Below, piece by piece: positions 12,206-25,979 of a DNA stretch of 64,000 nucleotides. The notes below the pieces were generated by a model. The model saw only the letters and a list, made by a program, of their open reading frames with translations, was not told the DNA's origin and ran no database searches. Position numbers and translations under genes: made by a program. Source of the DNA: Hymenolepis diminuta (lineage: Eukaryota > Platyhelminthes > Cestoda > Cyclophyllidea > Hymenolepididae); contig CAADRB010000091.1 in assembly GCA_900708905.1 (NCBI GenBank), positions 93,036 through 157,035 of the forward strand, read 5' to 3'. The number at the start of each line of letters is the position of its first letter. Position 1 is the first letter of the stretch.

Positions 12206-14389
12206 CAGGCTACTATTTCAGAAAACAAAATTGCATTCAAAATTCATGAGCAAATTGATATGTTTTAACCTGCACAGCATGACAAATAACAAAATAGATT
12301 AAGGAATGATAAAATCGAAATAAACTGAATGTAATTTAGCTCAACGGCTTGTTTAGGTCTTATATCTGATTTTAAGACCTTTATTTGGGAGAAAGAAAAA
12401 GAATATCGCTAGCTTATATTTACAAACGCGTATGTAATGAGAGTGGTGCCATCATCCAATCCTTTAAATGTGATGAAATCGAATAGCCGCGTTCTTCTGC
12501 AACCCAACGAATATGAACCGGACTGAGAATTGCAAAATTAACGAAATACTTATGAATGCAAACTTTCCCTCTTGAAGATCAACATTTTCTACAACTATCC
12601 TTTTGCCTAGAGAGCTATGCTCTAATGGAAATTACTCGAAAAATTTTCGGAAATGAAGTTTTATGAACAAAAAGTCCGAATCACAACTAAACATATTTGG
12701 AAACCTTAGTTTCAATGCAGAAATCTCAGTTCACCTTCCTTTTCTCCGGTAAATATTACATTTAAAGCTATGGTGTCTTTGATGCAATCTCGTGTACAAA
12801 TAGACTAAATAAAATGAACAGACATATAAATTGTTAACTGAAAAATAAATCTTTATTGAATATCACGCCGTTACTTTCCCTAGCACTAAAAAGTTCCACA
12901 AATTCAAATATTTCGGATTTAATCTGATATGAAAAATTCCACCGAAAATTGCACCCTTTTCATCAATCTATAGGTGAGACAAAAACACCAGTATCGAAAA
13001 CGGAGGACTTGTGACATCTCTTGCGTATTGAGAAGCTACGTACAAACACTCAGAAAGAATCTGTATTTTTATGCAGTAATCAGGTTAATTCATAAAGGAA
13101 TATAGGCTTCCAAGTCTCTATTATTTACCACTAACATAGTCGAAATATTGAGGTTAAAGTGGCACTATTGCCGACAGCAAAACAATTTGAATGCCTAAAT
13201 GGAGTTAGATTTAGGGCAAGCCCTTTACAAATTCAGTGATTTTGCTAAGGCTAGTAGCTAGTAATCGCTTTTCAATATTCAGAAGACAAAGGATTTAGTT
13301 ATTGGGTGCATTGGGCAAACGTAGAGGAATGGGAGAGAGGAGGTGAGAGTTGTGGGAGGAGAATGTAGGAAGTAGGACAGCTAGGTTAATAGTATAAACA
13401 ACGTGTGATTGGACACGAAATAGTACGATGAGAGGAATTTACTTATTTGACCTATTTTATACGTTATCGTTGTGAAAAACAGGACAAGCATACCTGAGTC
13501 GTACGTGTACTATGCAGTCTTAACGCATCCCTATGCAAACACCCTTTGATTCAGATGAAAAATATTGTTCAGAGATCTACTCTCTACATCTGTATTTTTT
13601 CTCCTCTTCTTATATAATGATTGAGAAGTAGTATAAATGTAGAAGACTTTTGCTTTCGAAAAAAAGTGAAATCACAACTAGTAAAATTACTGTTTATAAC
13701 GCAATTGGTTACATTTCCTCTTTGTGGGGTTGTAATAGAGACGAAGACTAATCTACACAGTGAATGAGAAGTAGTTTTCTAGCTAAAGATAAAATATTTT
13801 ACTTATTTATAAATTTCTATAGAAAATACAACATAAAGTTTTATTTGAAATCCCATTTATCCCCCTGGTATTTACCTTTAATTTCTTTAGCTGCCTGGGA
13901 CTCTATCAAAGATTATTTATTCTTTATGGCCTTTGCTTCTATCTGGGTACGTGCTTCGGTAATTATCCGTCAGCATCTTTGAGGTCAAACAAGTAGTTTC
14001 TCAATTTCGTACAGGTCCGATATCTTTAATTTGGAGTTAAATCGATATGAGTTAATCATGTGAGTCGAATTTTGTTATTTTATTGGGGGTTGATTTGGAA
14101 TAATATCGAAATTAATTTCTTTAAAATTGGGTTAAACTCTAACATTTTAATATCAGAAATTTTATTAACGCATTGCCTTTTAACTGGCGTGTCGGTGGTG
14201 TCATGGGTCTATATAGACAATGAGGTCTGTCCATTGTTTCCAGTGTATTTGATTTGATCAGTAATCGAACTCTTATACCCAATAATTACTCCTCCTTAAA
14301 AATATTTCCATTTATTTATAAAGATAGTATACATTATACTACTCGGATAAACGGATGCTTGGCTATGAGTGTGAGGAAATAGTTTGGGG

Positions 14390-14640
14390 AGTGTAAAAAA
14401 ATTCGGTCCATTGGATCAGCTCGAAGAATATATATTGTTTCTTCTTCCAATAATCTTTTGAAGGGGCTCGTATAGACTCTGATGTCAGTACAGATAATGG
14501 CATTCCGATACGTGACATTTCAATCACCTTTTTATTATAAGACTTTAAGCAAGCGAAAATTGGATACTGGAAGTGCTTGTTGAACGTTGCGCCCATGAAA
14601 CAGTGATTCCTTCGATACTGCAAAAGCATTACGTTCTTTT
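14390..14640. repeat. Orphan repeat family B, copy 1
   Basis: Shares an ordered series of blocks with 42310-42530: GAAGAATATAT-TTGTT, TCTTTTGAAG, GATACGTGACATTTCAAT, TTATAAGACTT, AAATTGGA-CT-GAAGTG and CGCCCAT. The diverged but collinear match indicates a dispersed element. No coding content was recognised. Confidence 0.6.
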
Positions 14641-17600
14641 CTCCATTTTTTTCGAATTCCCTTGGAGTAGGGGTTTACGTTTTTAGAGGCAGAAATCGAC
14701 ATTGCTGGCCCTTTTGGTCAACAATAATACTTATATGCTTCAGTCTACTGCCTACCAGACAGATGTTTCTCAAAATACGAGTATCTTCGTCATATCCACT
14801 AACTCTCTTCTATCTAGAAGTCCCTAGATGCTAAGAAGGCAGACAATTTAATACATTTCTCATTCTTTCAACTATGGGTCCTATTCAGAGGCTATCTTCC
14901 CTTTTGCTATAAAATGTGGACGTAGTGAGCATCCAATAATATCGTATTGCTTAATTCCGGTCAGCAGAGAATATGAGTTCTGCAATCAGAGAGATTCCTT
15001 ACTGCCCTCCGTGTAAAATGATGAGCATAACTAATACTAAATTCACTTGATCAAAAAGATTGGTCGAGGTTCGCGCCCAGTCGACTAGCTACACAGAGTA
15101 GTGCTTAGCCTTAAATATTATACTTACTAGAGGGACAGAAATGCGAACTCTGAAGATTTGAACCTTGAAATAAGAGCCTTTCTCAAGAGTTTGAACTAAT
15201 GATTGGCGTCACTATAACATAAGAAAGCGCACATTCTGAACTGCTCAAGTTTTAAAGATTGTAGCGTAGTGATTTGTAAATAACTATAATTTTTATCACA
15301 TTTTTAATAAATTTTCAAATCTGGTAACCGGTATTTCCTTATTTCGTCCTCTACTATCATGACTTCATCTATATTCATAAATAATTTTTTCTGGATATCA
15401 GTGAGATTATTCAAAATGTTAGAGTAAACTCCAATTATTTTGAAACACGTTGCAGAAATACAGCAAATTAATTTCATTTTGTATTTTTCAGAATTTATTT
15501 CTTAGTAAGAAACTTTGAATAGATCTTAAACTAAAAAAATCTTCATTCGTATTATGACATTTATATTCGTTGGCATTATCATCTGCAGAATCATATCAAA
15601 TGCTTTTATAAATTGTACCACTTTCAGTATGAAATTTATGTTTTTATGTCCGGTTTATTCCTTTCATATGAACACTGACTCTTTGTCTTGTGAAATTTTA
15701 ATTTTGTACCTCAGTACTTTATCATAATTACAGTGCTAACATTAAAATAAATGCTGATTTATTCAATTTTAAGCTATTTTAATAACAATGAATCTACTGA
15801 AATTTAGATAGTAGAATGATTAAAATATGCAATATGTATATCCCACCATCAGGTCATACCTTTCACTAATTTAAAATTTCTTAACGATCAGTTCTATTGC
15901 TGAATTTAAGGTTAGTGAAGTTATTTTATTGACCCTATTGAACTAGTCGCGAAAAATTAAGACTACGCCAACTAATGTGACAGATTCAAAACTAAATTAG
16001 AAAATTTCTTAGTTAAGGATATGGAGACTAACTAACACTAGATGAACATAAAAAAATGGCTGACTGCACTAGTGAATTAAAATGTAAACTTAAAATTTTT
16101 TTATTGGTTTTTAAGAAAATGCATCGAAGTGGGACTATTACCTCTAAGTTTGATTCCTCACTGAAGATTTAATTGTAAGAACAAATGAAATGAATTGTAA
16201 ACCTGTAAATGATATCAGTGACTGTTATTAAATATTAATTCCCCAATTTTGTCGGGTAACGAATGTACGCTGAACCTCATATACGACCTTTAAACAAAAA
16301 CAACCAATCACTGAAATCGGTTTTCTGCAAGTTACAATCTGACTTTATCTGCGCAAATTCATGCTGATCAGAATTGAGGGAAAACCATATATGACACCCT
16401 AGGAGTCACCGGTGTAGGATGGAGAAATCGTGTTAAGCTGATGCTTTTCACCATAAACAAGATGGGAAGGAGATAGAGAGAGAGGGAGAGCAAAGAAGAC
16501 GTTTAATTCGTGGCTAGTTAAAGTAGAAGAAAAGTTTGCGTCTATTAGAGGAACACCAGGCCAAATATGTAGAAGGTTGACAACTAGAGTAAATGTATTA
16601 GTAATATAGGAGATAAGGTAATAGAGGGCGTATAGTGACCGTTCTTATTAAATCTTTTCGAATTAAGCTTTTTCTCTAGATCATCAATACTTACCTCTGG
16701 CACCCAAATATCTCGACCTCAAGGTCGTAGCGACGTTCTCTGGAGAACTTGGAGGTCTTAAATCCTTGCTGTGACCTCAAACTTTGTTAAGCGGTTTATA
16801 TTTTAGTTAGAGTGCATAATTGACGCTTAACGAATCACTGCAAGGTCACAATTTTCCCTCTATCAGCGATGTTTCCTACCATTCCATTTGTTCATTAAAT
16901 AAATTCTTCCCTTCTCTGAGCTTTCCCCTTGTACTCAACAATGCTCTTCAACCAGCATTTTCTCTCCCCTTCATCTTGTTGTGTGGTGAAGATGGAAGTA
17001 AGAATTGTGATAATTCCCGTAAGGCCCTACCGGCTGTCACTTAACTTCCTTTAACAGTATGCCACTCGGTTACTACAGCCACGTGAACATTTTTCAGAAA
17101 AAAAGGGTTGTCTTAACTGCTTATATACGAGGATATTAACTAAGCTATACTGTCCCTTATTACAAATTGTACTTTAAGCGATGACAATGGGTGATATTCT
17201 TCTGTGACTACTTTGACTTAAACAAGTTAACATATCGGATTTTGTTGGGAAATTATTCGAAACAAATTCATTAACCTTTGGAAGAGCGGTGCTTTCTAAC
17301 AGTTTAATTATATTATATGGTATGAAGTCAAATAGGATAATTTTGATGCATCTGAGCAAGTTTCTTTTCTCGTAGCTTTTTAAGTTCGTATCTGGGAATT
17401 CAATTTCACAAGAGTGACAATTACTGCCAAATTAGACAATCAATCATTTCCCACTTATCCTAATCTAAGCAAACAAATTGCCTTAAAAATACCCATTGTT
17501 TGTACTATAGGTCTTCTCTTTTCCTTCCGGGTCTGAGCAATTACATTTAGAGTATGGCTCTGCACAGGGTTAATTATATAGGTGGGTATGCATCAAGGGC

Positions 17601-17824
17601 GATGAGAGCTTTATAGAACAATAATAAAGTAAACACGGTCCCACAAAAAATAGAAAATGGCAAGGCATACACAGATCATTTTATTTTGAGAATTGATACA
17701 CACAAAATAGACGGAGATAATTTAGCACAATTGTCAGTGACAATCAAGAAAGATATAAATAGAAAGATAGAGCGTTGCGTATTAAGCACAAAAAAACAGA
17801 GTTAATATTTTGTATGTTCTCATT

Positions 17825-20800
17825 TTATTTAATTAGACGTCGGGGACCCCGACCTGCGGGTCCTTTTGGACGGGAGAAAGCAAGTGGTGTTTCAACCTCC
17901 TTCGGGTGTAAAGTGTCAGTCAGAAAGACCGTTGTGAACTCCTTGAAGTCCTCGATTTCCAACTGATGAAAGAGAAAAAAGAGATAAATAGATTACAACT
18001 TTACGACTTAATAACAAACCAAAGTTAGAAGATCAGCAACTACCTTTCGTTGGATCTCAATGCCATATCGACGTGTGAGACAATCGATTAGATTTCCCTT
18101 GCAACTGGAATAAAGCATTCGCTCTTTTATAGGACTCTGATAGCCTGGAATCGTATGTAGGAAGACTACAAGAAAAGAAGCATAAATAGACCATACACTG
18201 GACTTTTAAAATTAATTCGGGTCTATTGTTTTCCTCTGCAATCAGTGTACTAATAATAAACATCTGTTTGCAAATCTAATACATTGACTTATAATAGCTA
18301 GGACACTAAGAATTTCCCTAAAAGGAGTTTTTCAAGACGCGTAAAACTCTTATCAACTTAGAAAAGTAAGGGAAATATTCACCGAGAGCAAAATAGCTAT
18401 CCATCTCTTAAATTATAGCTGCAAAAAGAACACTAGTTAAGCCATCTTTCATCCTGAAGAAAAGGGGATAACAAACCAGAGTACGATTTTTTCACCGTAC
18501 GATCTGCTATTACTTCCTAAGGAAAATCTGGCATGAGTGAAAACTAGCAAAATGTAAAATTTTATCGGAACAAGCGAGTTTAGTGGAGTATTATTTAACT
18601 AAAAGTGCAAATATGCTGTTATGGAATAATAGTCCAAATTTCCATTTAAATAGAAAGGAAGCACTTTCCAACTCTCACCTTAGGCAAATGAACTAAACCA
18701 TGAAGCCACTCTAGTGAGAAACTCGCATTCAGCCGCTTCTCAATTAATAATAACCCTTACGATCAGCTTTCTGTGCTGGTAAGTATCGAATCTGTAATCT
18801 ATGAACTGTGCGTATGTATACGTTGTCGACACTAAATATTGACTAAAATAGTCTAACTGACAGAGTCTAGAATGTAGAAATATAAAATTAATGCCCATTA
18901 AAAAGATCAAGCATTTATTAAGTTGGTACATTAGTAAGCAATTAAACTCAGTGAAAAATCGAACATTGACATAAATTGAGGAAAAGGAACTTAAAATACG
19001 CGTTTTTATCACAGAGAAAGTCTTCATTTACAGATGTTTCACATTCAACTGAATTCAGTTTTTCACCTTTTGCACTTTAAAAATATGTTTACTTACCAAC
19101 AGAACAGTGCCTTGCTCCCTCAAATTCATGCACAAAACGGTACAGATGGTAGGAACCAGTGTTAGCAGGAGTAAGAGATCCGACTTCTTCTGGTTTCAGC
19201 TTGCTCTTCCATTCGGACACAAATATCTCCTCTTTTGGAATGTCGATTTGCTGCAAAATACGAAAGTAGTACGATGAAAGATAAGATGACCCTGAGAGAG
19301 GTTAGCGAAAAGTACAAACCAAACCATACGAAAATAAATAGAACCAGTTTCATTTAATCCATTACCTGAGGGGAAAATCCCCTGATGAAGTAGAAAACAA
19401 CCGCATTAAGACATTTTTAATATTAGCTGGGTTAAAGGACTGTATAGCTAAGATAATTTATTGATCGATGACCAATTGAAGAAATTTTGTGAATCGTAGC
19501 TAGACGTGGGGATTTGATTCAGCTGTGAATGTGACATTTTCTTGCCCAAGTCTATAAAAAAGAACCCACCGTCTTATTTAAAGAAAATGACATTTAAACA
19601 GTGATTTTTAATTCTCCAAATTCATCTGCCAGGACTTATTATTATGATTAAATATGCAAGTCAGTGTTTCAGCGATAACAAAACTTTAAGGAACTCCCTA
19701 GACCTAATTCCCCTACTATTTTCCCAAGTGCATCCGCTTGTTTGATGAATAACATGGCTGTTTTTATTTAATGATGACATTCAGCTATCTTTGTCTTTTA
19801 TAAAACAATTGCCATGATGAATACTAACTACATAAATAGAGGAACGATTATTATATCACAGTTTCGATGCCTTTCAAAACGCATCCGATGAATGTAAAAA
19901 CAATCGATAAAGGAAGATCGGATTTCTAAATAACAAGAAATAAAAACTCCTCAATATAACCAGCCTGCCTTAAATCAGGTATTTATTCAACACTTAAAGA
20001 TACTAAAAATCCCAGTTTCAAACGCCTACATTACAAAATCTGACCATAACATTTGTTCATTCAACTCCCAGGAAAACGGATATTTCAGATCAAAATAAAT
20101 CATGCCTACAGATGTCCTTGATGTGTTTTTAAGTGAATAAAAAAGGAAGGCAGCACAAGAGAATACGCACCTTTCGATCGAATATAAACCATCCTAAACA
20201 GCTAAGACCAACTCCTAGTCTATACTGAAAGTTTGGCTTTTCGATTGAACATTATCTCACGATTACCATCAATAAGCGTAGTTAATTAGTGAGAGAAGGG
20301 AAGATTATTTACGCAAACAGTGCCTCTTGCTTATGATCTGTCACTTAGGTAAAGCGGATTAAAACAGAACGTTAGGAGTCATGTAAGACTCCACCATTCA
20401 CAGTCCAAAATGAGCTTTAATTTATCAGGAGGCAATTAATTCAAGCAATCTTCAGAATGCTCAATACCAGTAGTTTCTCATTTTAAAATCGATAACAAAG
20501 AAACCGCAAAAAAGGCTTCAAGGCTTCAAATGGCAGAATTTCAGAAGCGAAGTTTCCACTGATTTATAAGTAATGTTCGCAATCTATCACAATTAATAAT
20601 TCCAGATTTTGTGAAAATAGTAATAGTAAATCAGTGATAAGAATGGATTTCATATTTTCAGAAAAAAAGAACAGTATTACTAGAAGTTAAGAGTGAACCA
20701 CACTCTTTATGAGAATAAGGACAGCATAATGCTCAAAGAAGTTAAATAAGATAATTGATACTCCATTCTAATTCCAAACCTCTCCTCAGTTTCCTCCCTT

Positions 20801-23800
20801 ATTGAAATTATCTGCCATTGTCATTATTCATTAGTAATAGTAATAGCACCAAAGAATTGTAAGACTATTAATGGTTTAATTTTAAAACAAAAGCGAATAT
20901 TTTGAAAATGAACTTGAGTTATATACCTAAAATTCAATTCCCAAACATGGGGTTCAAAAAGAAAAACTTAGAACAATTTTACAATAGCGTTACTTAAAAT
21001 TAACTTATGTACTATTTTAGGTAAAATGTGAAGTTTCCACTTATGGAGAGAGCGATTTGAAGAGTATGCAAAAGGTTCACTTCAAAACCGATGGTATTTA
21101 CGTCATCAAGTTTAGCAATATCCATTTCTAGTAAGATTATTAGATATATAATAATGATTTAATCCACAAATGCAAGTAAGACTTTATAGTAACACTTAGT
21201 TCTTCCTTTGTTGTCTAAACGCTTTGGAATAAAATTGCGTTGCAAAAGGAAGAAACATTCCTATTAATTAAAGAATGCATTAAGCATGTAAATCTAAACT
21301 TGAGTTGAGTTTAGGAAAAAAAAGTTTTCGTGTGATTTATTATTAACATTGCTATAGCCAGCAGATGTCTATCAAAGCATGGTGATTAGAAATGATTGAC
21401 TGACGATGAGATCTCCACTACAGTGTTCACAGGTGGTCCCGCTGTGTGGTTGAACATAGATACCTAAACAGGCGTCGATCATCATGTCGAGACACCGACG
21501 ACGAGACATGACTGACGTCTGACAATGTTTTGTATTTAAACCTAATTTACTAATTAATAAACTGGGGTGGCTAGTCTGCCACCTCCGAACTGATCTGGCA
21601 ACATGAGTGACTTGACTTATTCCTTCTAATCGATTGATGTGGCCCTCGATAGATTCGTCTTCTCACGTCATAACATAATGTGATTAGAAGCGAATGCCTT
21701 AGAGATACTGCCAAAATGGCATAAAGATGTCAGATAAGAGCCATCAATTCTGAGATACTAAGGAAATTTCGAGCCCTGACAGTTACTCTTCAACGTTCAA
21801 GCTTCGTTTGGAAACACCACCGATTGAACTTAAGTGACAAAGAAGCTGGATATATTTTGTTAATGTAATCTTCATAACTTTTAAGGATTCCAACTGGAAT
21901 AGCTCGATCATTTTGGAGTGTAAGAAGATGTTCTGAGAAACTTTAAATTTTCAACAGCAACAAGTTCTGAAAATCGTAGACATGAACTCAGGAAAAATAA
22001 TGATAGTTAGGATATCATACTGAATTATATCACTTAAAAAAAGTGGATAAATCAATGCTTTCAAAAATTCAAATAATGTAAAGCTCTTCACACCCTTATT
22101 TATTTATAAATATTCGTTCAACACCGGATGTTCAACAACCCCTACTGAAATACCTTCGTCATTCCAGATGTTATTCCACGAATAAATTCATAAAAGTTCA
22201 TTTTTGCATCGAAATGGATAATAATTATAATAACACAGTTAAACTGACCTAGTGCAGTGCAACTTAACGTTATCGGGTTTTCAACAAGACTAAATTAATC
22301 ATTTGGGACGGTGAGAAGGCACAGAGTATCAAAAAAAAGATCGTATTACTTAACCCCCTACCGTGTTAACTATCTTTTATCAGAAAATGGAAATCAAATT
22401 GAAAAAAAAAGCTATCGAAGAACAATACACTTATAAAGTTTAGCCCCACTGATTCACTAATACATTTGAGATTCGAATACTTTAGACATTTTAATTTCCA
22501 AACATTATTTAACAACAAATATTAAAAACTCAAAGGAACATATTACATACACAAATTATCACTTAAACACTAAAATGAACTAAGAAAGTCGTTATCGGGC
22601 ATTTATCAAACTTGCTATATTGGTATTTTAAAGATTTTGAAGGATGAATCATTTCTTCTCCGAAATATTTACCATCTCTAATCATCACCAAATTTGATTA
22701 TCGTTTCTTTATAGTAGCGTCTGTAAACTTTTAACCTTTCCTGACCCAAGCACTCCATAGACAAACATCGTGTGTCCTCAGCTGGCCTATTTCTCATCGA
22801 TCGGAAAAGGTAAGCATACCACGGACGATAGTAGCAGACACCGCATGGTCGGTCCTGCTATTAGCCAGTCTTGTCTGCACTGGCCCTTCCTTTTCCTACA
22901 ATCAACCCGACCAATTAAAGCACGCATACGATTATATCCTTATGCGTGTCCTCACCCAAAGTGTCGGTTATAAATAGCCTCCATCGGACACACACACAGT
23001 GGACCCTAGCTCGTCCAACGCATCTCCCGTTGCTCAATCCTTCTCCTCCAATTCCCTATTTTCCCTTGAGACTCTGTACTGAATTTTGTTCAATACAACC
23101 TGGTCAACGCAATCCTTGGTGTTCTTTCATTTACTATTAGCCATCTGCCGCTACATACTGGTGACTCTGCCACTACAATTTAACACATAATTTACCTAAT
23201 CGATTTAACATTAAAATTCAAAAACGCTGAAAAAAAATGTTAGCGAAAAAACGAAAACAAAAAAGAGAATCGATTTCTTCGAGAAATAACGAAGATATTC
23301 TGAAAAAGAATGAACTGAGTGAAAAAAATGACAGAAAGCTTATTTGGCCAAGATTGGGGGAGGGTTTAAGTAGAATGTTAACATCACATAATTAGAGTAT
23401 AGAGGGAATCAGTAACTTATGGAGTCGACCAATTATGTAATTGACAGGAACCTGTGATTATGGCATTATCTTAATCAAGTGGTATCGAAGTAAGAACCAA
23501 TTAATTAACAAGGGTAGAAAATTAAAGTAATCATTGATCCGTTCCACTAAACATTGCATTGGGATATTTAGAAATTCAGTTCTCAGGACCATAACCTCAG
23601 GATCTTGTAAGCTTCCTGTTCAGTTAGCGGCTTTATATACGGTAGTGTTAAATTGTCGTTTCGGTAAAACAACAGGATTAATAAGTTATTTATCAAAAGA
23701 AGAGCGGCGAGCAAGTCAAATGAGATGCATATAATTAACATATTACGCTACTTTTAGGAAGCCGAAAAAACGTGCATGGACAATATATGAACAAAAAGTA

Positions 23801-24773
23801 ACCACAAACTTACGAAATGCATATAATTCACTATAGGAAATATATCTTTAACAAAGAACGGGCCTTTCCTAAATTGAGAAAGAAGTCAACCCAATGATCC
23901 GTGAGCTCAGATGATTCCGAATCTCAGTTGTTTTGTACTTACTATTTGTCTTTCCAATCCTACGTGTTTGGGTGTTTTCCACTACAAACATTTGTGAAAC
24001 ACTTTCGCTTCGTTGTGGGAAATAAAAAAATGAAAATGCGTAGAGATACAATGGAAAACTCACGAACTGAAGGTAGTTGAGCTTTCCATTAGCAAAGTCC
24101 TTAACTGACTGAGTAGATGAAGCAGTAAGCTCGAAGACAAGACCTCCCATACTACTATGACCGTCGTTAATTGACGCGTGAACAATCTGATCTGAGACCA
24201 TTTCCTGAGCCTGCGCTTCTGCATGGGTTAAAGGAGCTGGCGCTTTCTTACACGCGACATGTCTCTCATATCCAGCTAAGGAGATATCGTGCTAGAGAAA
24301 AAAAGCCCGTTGAGCTAGGAATAGTGGGAAAATAGAGCACAAACACAAATCTGTTTACCTTATCGTGACAGAGGATATCATCTGCTAGATAACCTTCACC
24401 AAACTGTCGTCGAAATGCATTTCGAGTTGAAGCATAAAGAGTCTTCTGCTTCACATGAGCTTCATTGGGAATCCAAGTTAAGAGGAGCCATTCATAGCCA
24501 AGACTGTTCTTTGAATCAAGGCGATAGAGAATGTAGGAAGCATTGGTGAAATCAAGAAGAGGTTGGATTGATCTATCAAAATCTTCCTTCCAATCTCCAC
24601 TGATAGGAATGACTTTACGTAGCTGTATCTGTTCGTCTTCAATTTGCATGTGAATCACTCGGATCGAGCCTTGTTTGGCCTCGGCTAGTTTTGTTAGCAA
24701 TTTTCCGTTGGCTAGAGAAAATACTACGGTGACTGAAATATGACATACCTACGATTCCACTTTGAGCTGCCAT
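17825..24773 (-). CDS. Twinfilin, complete, six exons
   Basis: Exons (minus): 24749-24773, 24359-24711, 24064-24291, 19097-19250, 18044-18165, 17825-17962. All phases agree and give 339 residues, close to the usual 350. Twinfilin binds ADP-actin monomers and caps filament barbed ends in the cytosol through two ADF-homology domains. ADF-H 1 (residues about 5-135) contains YILYRLDSKNSLGYEW and HVKQKTLYASTR, near-identical to animal twinfilins. ADF-H 2 (about 170-305) contains SYHLYRFVHEFEG and FLHTIPGYQSPIKERMLYSS. The C-terminus AFSRPKGPAGRGPRRLIK is the hallmark twinfilin tail that binds capping protein and phosphoinositides. The start is set by MAAQSGI at 24773, whose 25-nt coding exon splices (G+CC) into ANGKLLTKLAEAK. 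The fourth intron boundary spans 4.8 kb (19251-24063). The gene is divergent from the LRR gene, 1.2 kb away. Confidence 0.93.
18660..18745 (-). repeat. SINE-like tail fragment in twinfilin intron
   Basis: CCACTCTAGTGAGAAACTC and the sequence before it match 43330-43350 (CCACTCTGGTGAGAAACTC), which is the body of the SINE-like family. The tRNA-like head is not present. Confidence 0.5.
19251..24063. other. Large twinfilin intron, no nested gene seen
   Basis: AT-rich intron with scattered short ORFs but no recognised domain or matching splice set. A C-rich plus-strand stretch at 22770-23140 translates into an open frame with no family resemblance. Confidence 0.5.
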
Positions 24774-25979
24774 TTATCAGATTCTGCAAAGAGCAATCAA
24801 ATTTACAATGAAGAAATAGTTTAATAAAATATTAACAGAAACAAAAAAGCAATTAGATATACCAAGGCGAAGGCGATTTATAATAAAAATGGAAAATAAA
24901 AGCAAAATAAGAATAATATGCAACATTATGTGAAATACGCAAGGAAGAAACTGACCAACGGGGCTGTGAGGAATGATGGTCAATACAGCCTACTTAAAAG
25001 GTTATATTAAACCAATAGACACTAAGGATGTTTGGTGTAAGATGGTATTTTCCGTTACACTAAGTGAGACGTTTCAAATTATTGTAAATTAAATTCATAA
25101 TGCTCTAATATTATAGCTTAAATTTATCAATTCAGGCCTTTGGAATGATAAATTCTGCATAATATAAAACGTAGCAAAATAATAAATTGGTAAATTTTAC
25201 CATTATTTTTTCATTAGCAAGTTTGGCATAGTTACCTATGCCTATCTTAGCAACAGTATTCGTGTGTCTCAACAATTAATTCATATTTTAAGGAGAGACG
25301 GAAGAAAATAGTCTTACTTGATGTAAGAATACGGGCATTTGTCTTCAAGTAAACAATCAAATAATTTAGATTAATCAATTGAATAAAAATTTATATGTTT
25401 CCATCTAATTTGGTGAATATATCTGAAAATTATCGAAATCCTAGACTTGACAACGATGAATTCTATTTCTCAATGGCTTTAGTTTTTAGTTTTGACATAA
25501 ATTAAAGGCTTCCATCCTTTTCAAAGCTCTGAATCTGTAAACCACAATTTAATGTAAAACTTTCGCTTTAAAAGAACTTTATTTTAAGATTAGAAGAATT
25601 TGTAAATGTTAACGAGCGGAAATCTTATTTGTGACAAAACAAGAAATTTCATATTTTGCTTGATGAGGAAATAATTGCTATATATCTTAAATATAAATTA
25701 AATTACATCGTATAAAGATACATAGAACTTGGAAAACAAACGTTAATCTTGCAACTCAATTCCTTTTGTATAAGACCTTTATATTTGTTTAACGTTTCTA
25801 TTATAATTTATGAAAGTTGCCGAAAATTCAAATTTCCTAACTGATTCTAAATATTGGGCTAAATATTTATTGTTTTGTGTATTACTTTTTTAAATTTACT
25901 CACAAAATCTTATTTCCAATTATATTTTCACAAGCAAACGTTTTTACTTGCATATATCGATAAATCTTCGTTAATATAA
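24774..25979. other. Shared head-to-head region between twinfilin and the LRR gene
   Basis: 1.2 kb of AT-rich DNA separates the two divergent start codons (24773 and 25980). It should contain both promoters and 5' UTRs, but I see no motif I would defend. Confidence 0.4.

Larger units (their letters stand above)
8077..17824. other. Long intergenic stretch with repeats only
   Basis: About 9.7 kb without a gene I can support. ORFs of 60-90 codons occur, but none resembles a known family or shows matching splice signals. It contains a SINE-like copy at 10142-10260, a piece of repeat A at 11450-11530, a 9-bp-arm hairpin at 12181-12205, repeat B at 14390-14640 and short simple repeats (ATC-rich at 10318-10350, AG-rich at 16472-16492). 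Weak B-box-like strings also occur near 8610 and 15067. Confidence 0.55.

Noticed and set aside
16820..17044. 74-codon plus-strand ORF
   Set aside because: Pyrimidine-rich composition makes stops rare; no family resemblance.
22770..23140. Two overlapping plus-strand ORFs inside the twinfilin intron
   Set aside because: C-rich low-complexity sequence on the antisense strand; no domain or splice signals.
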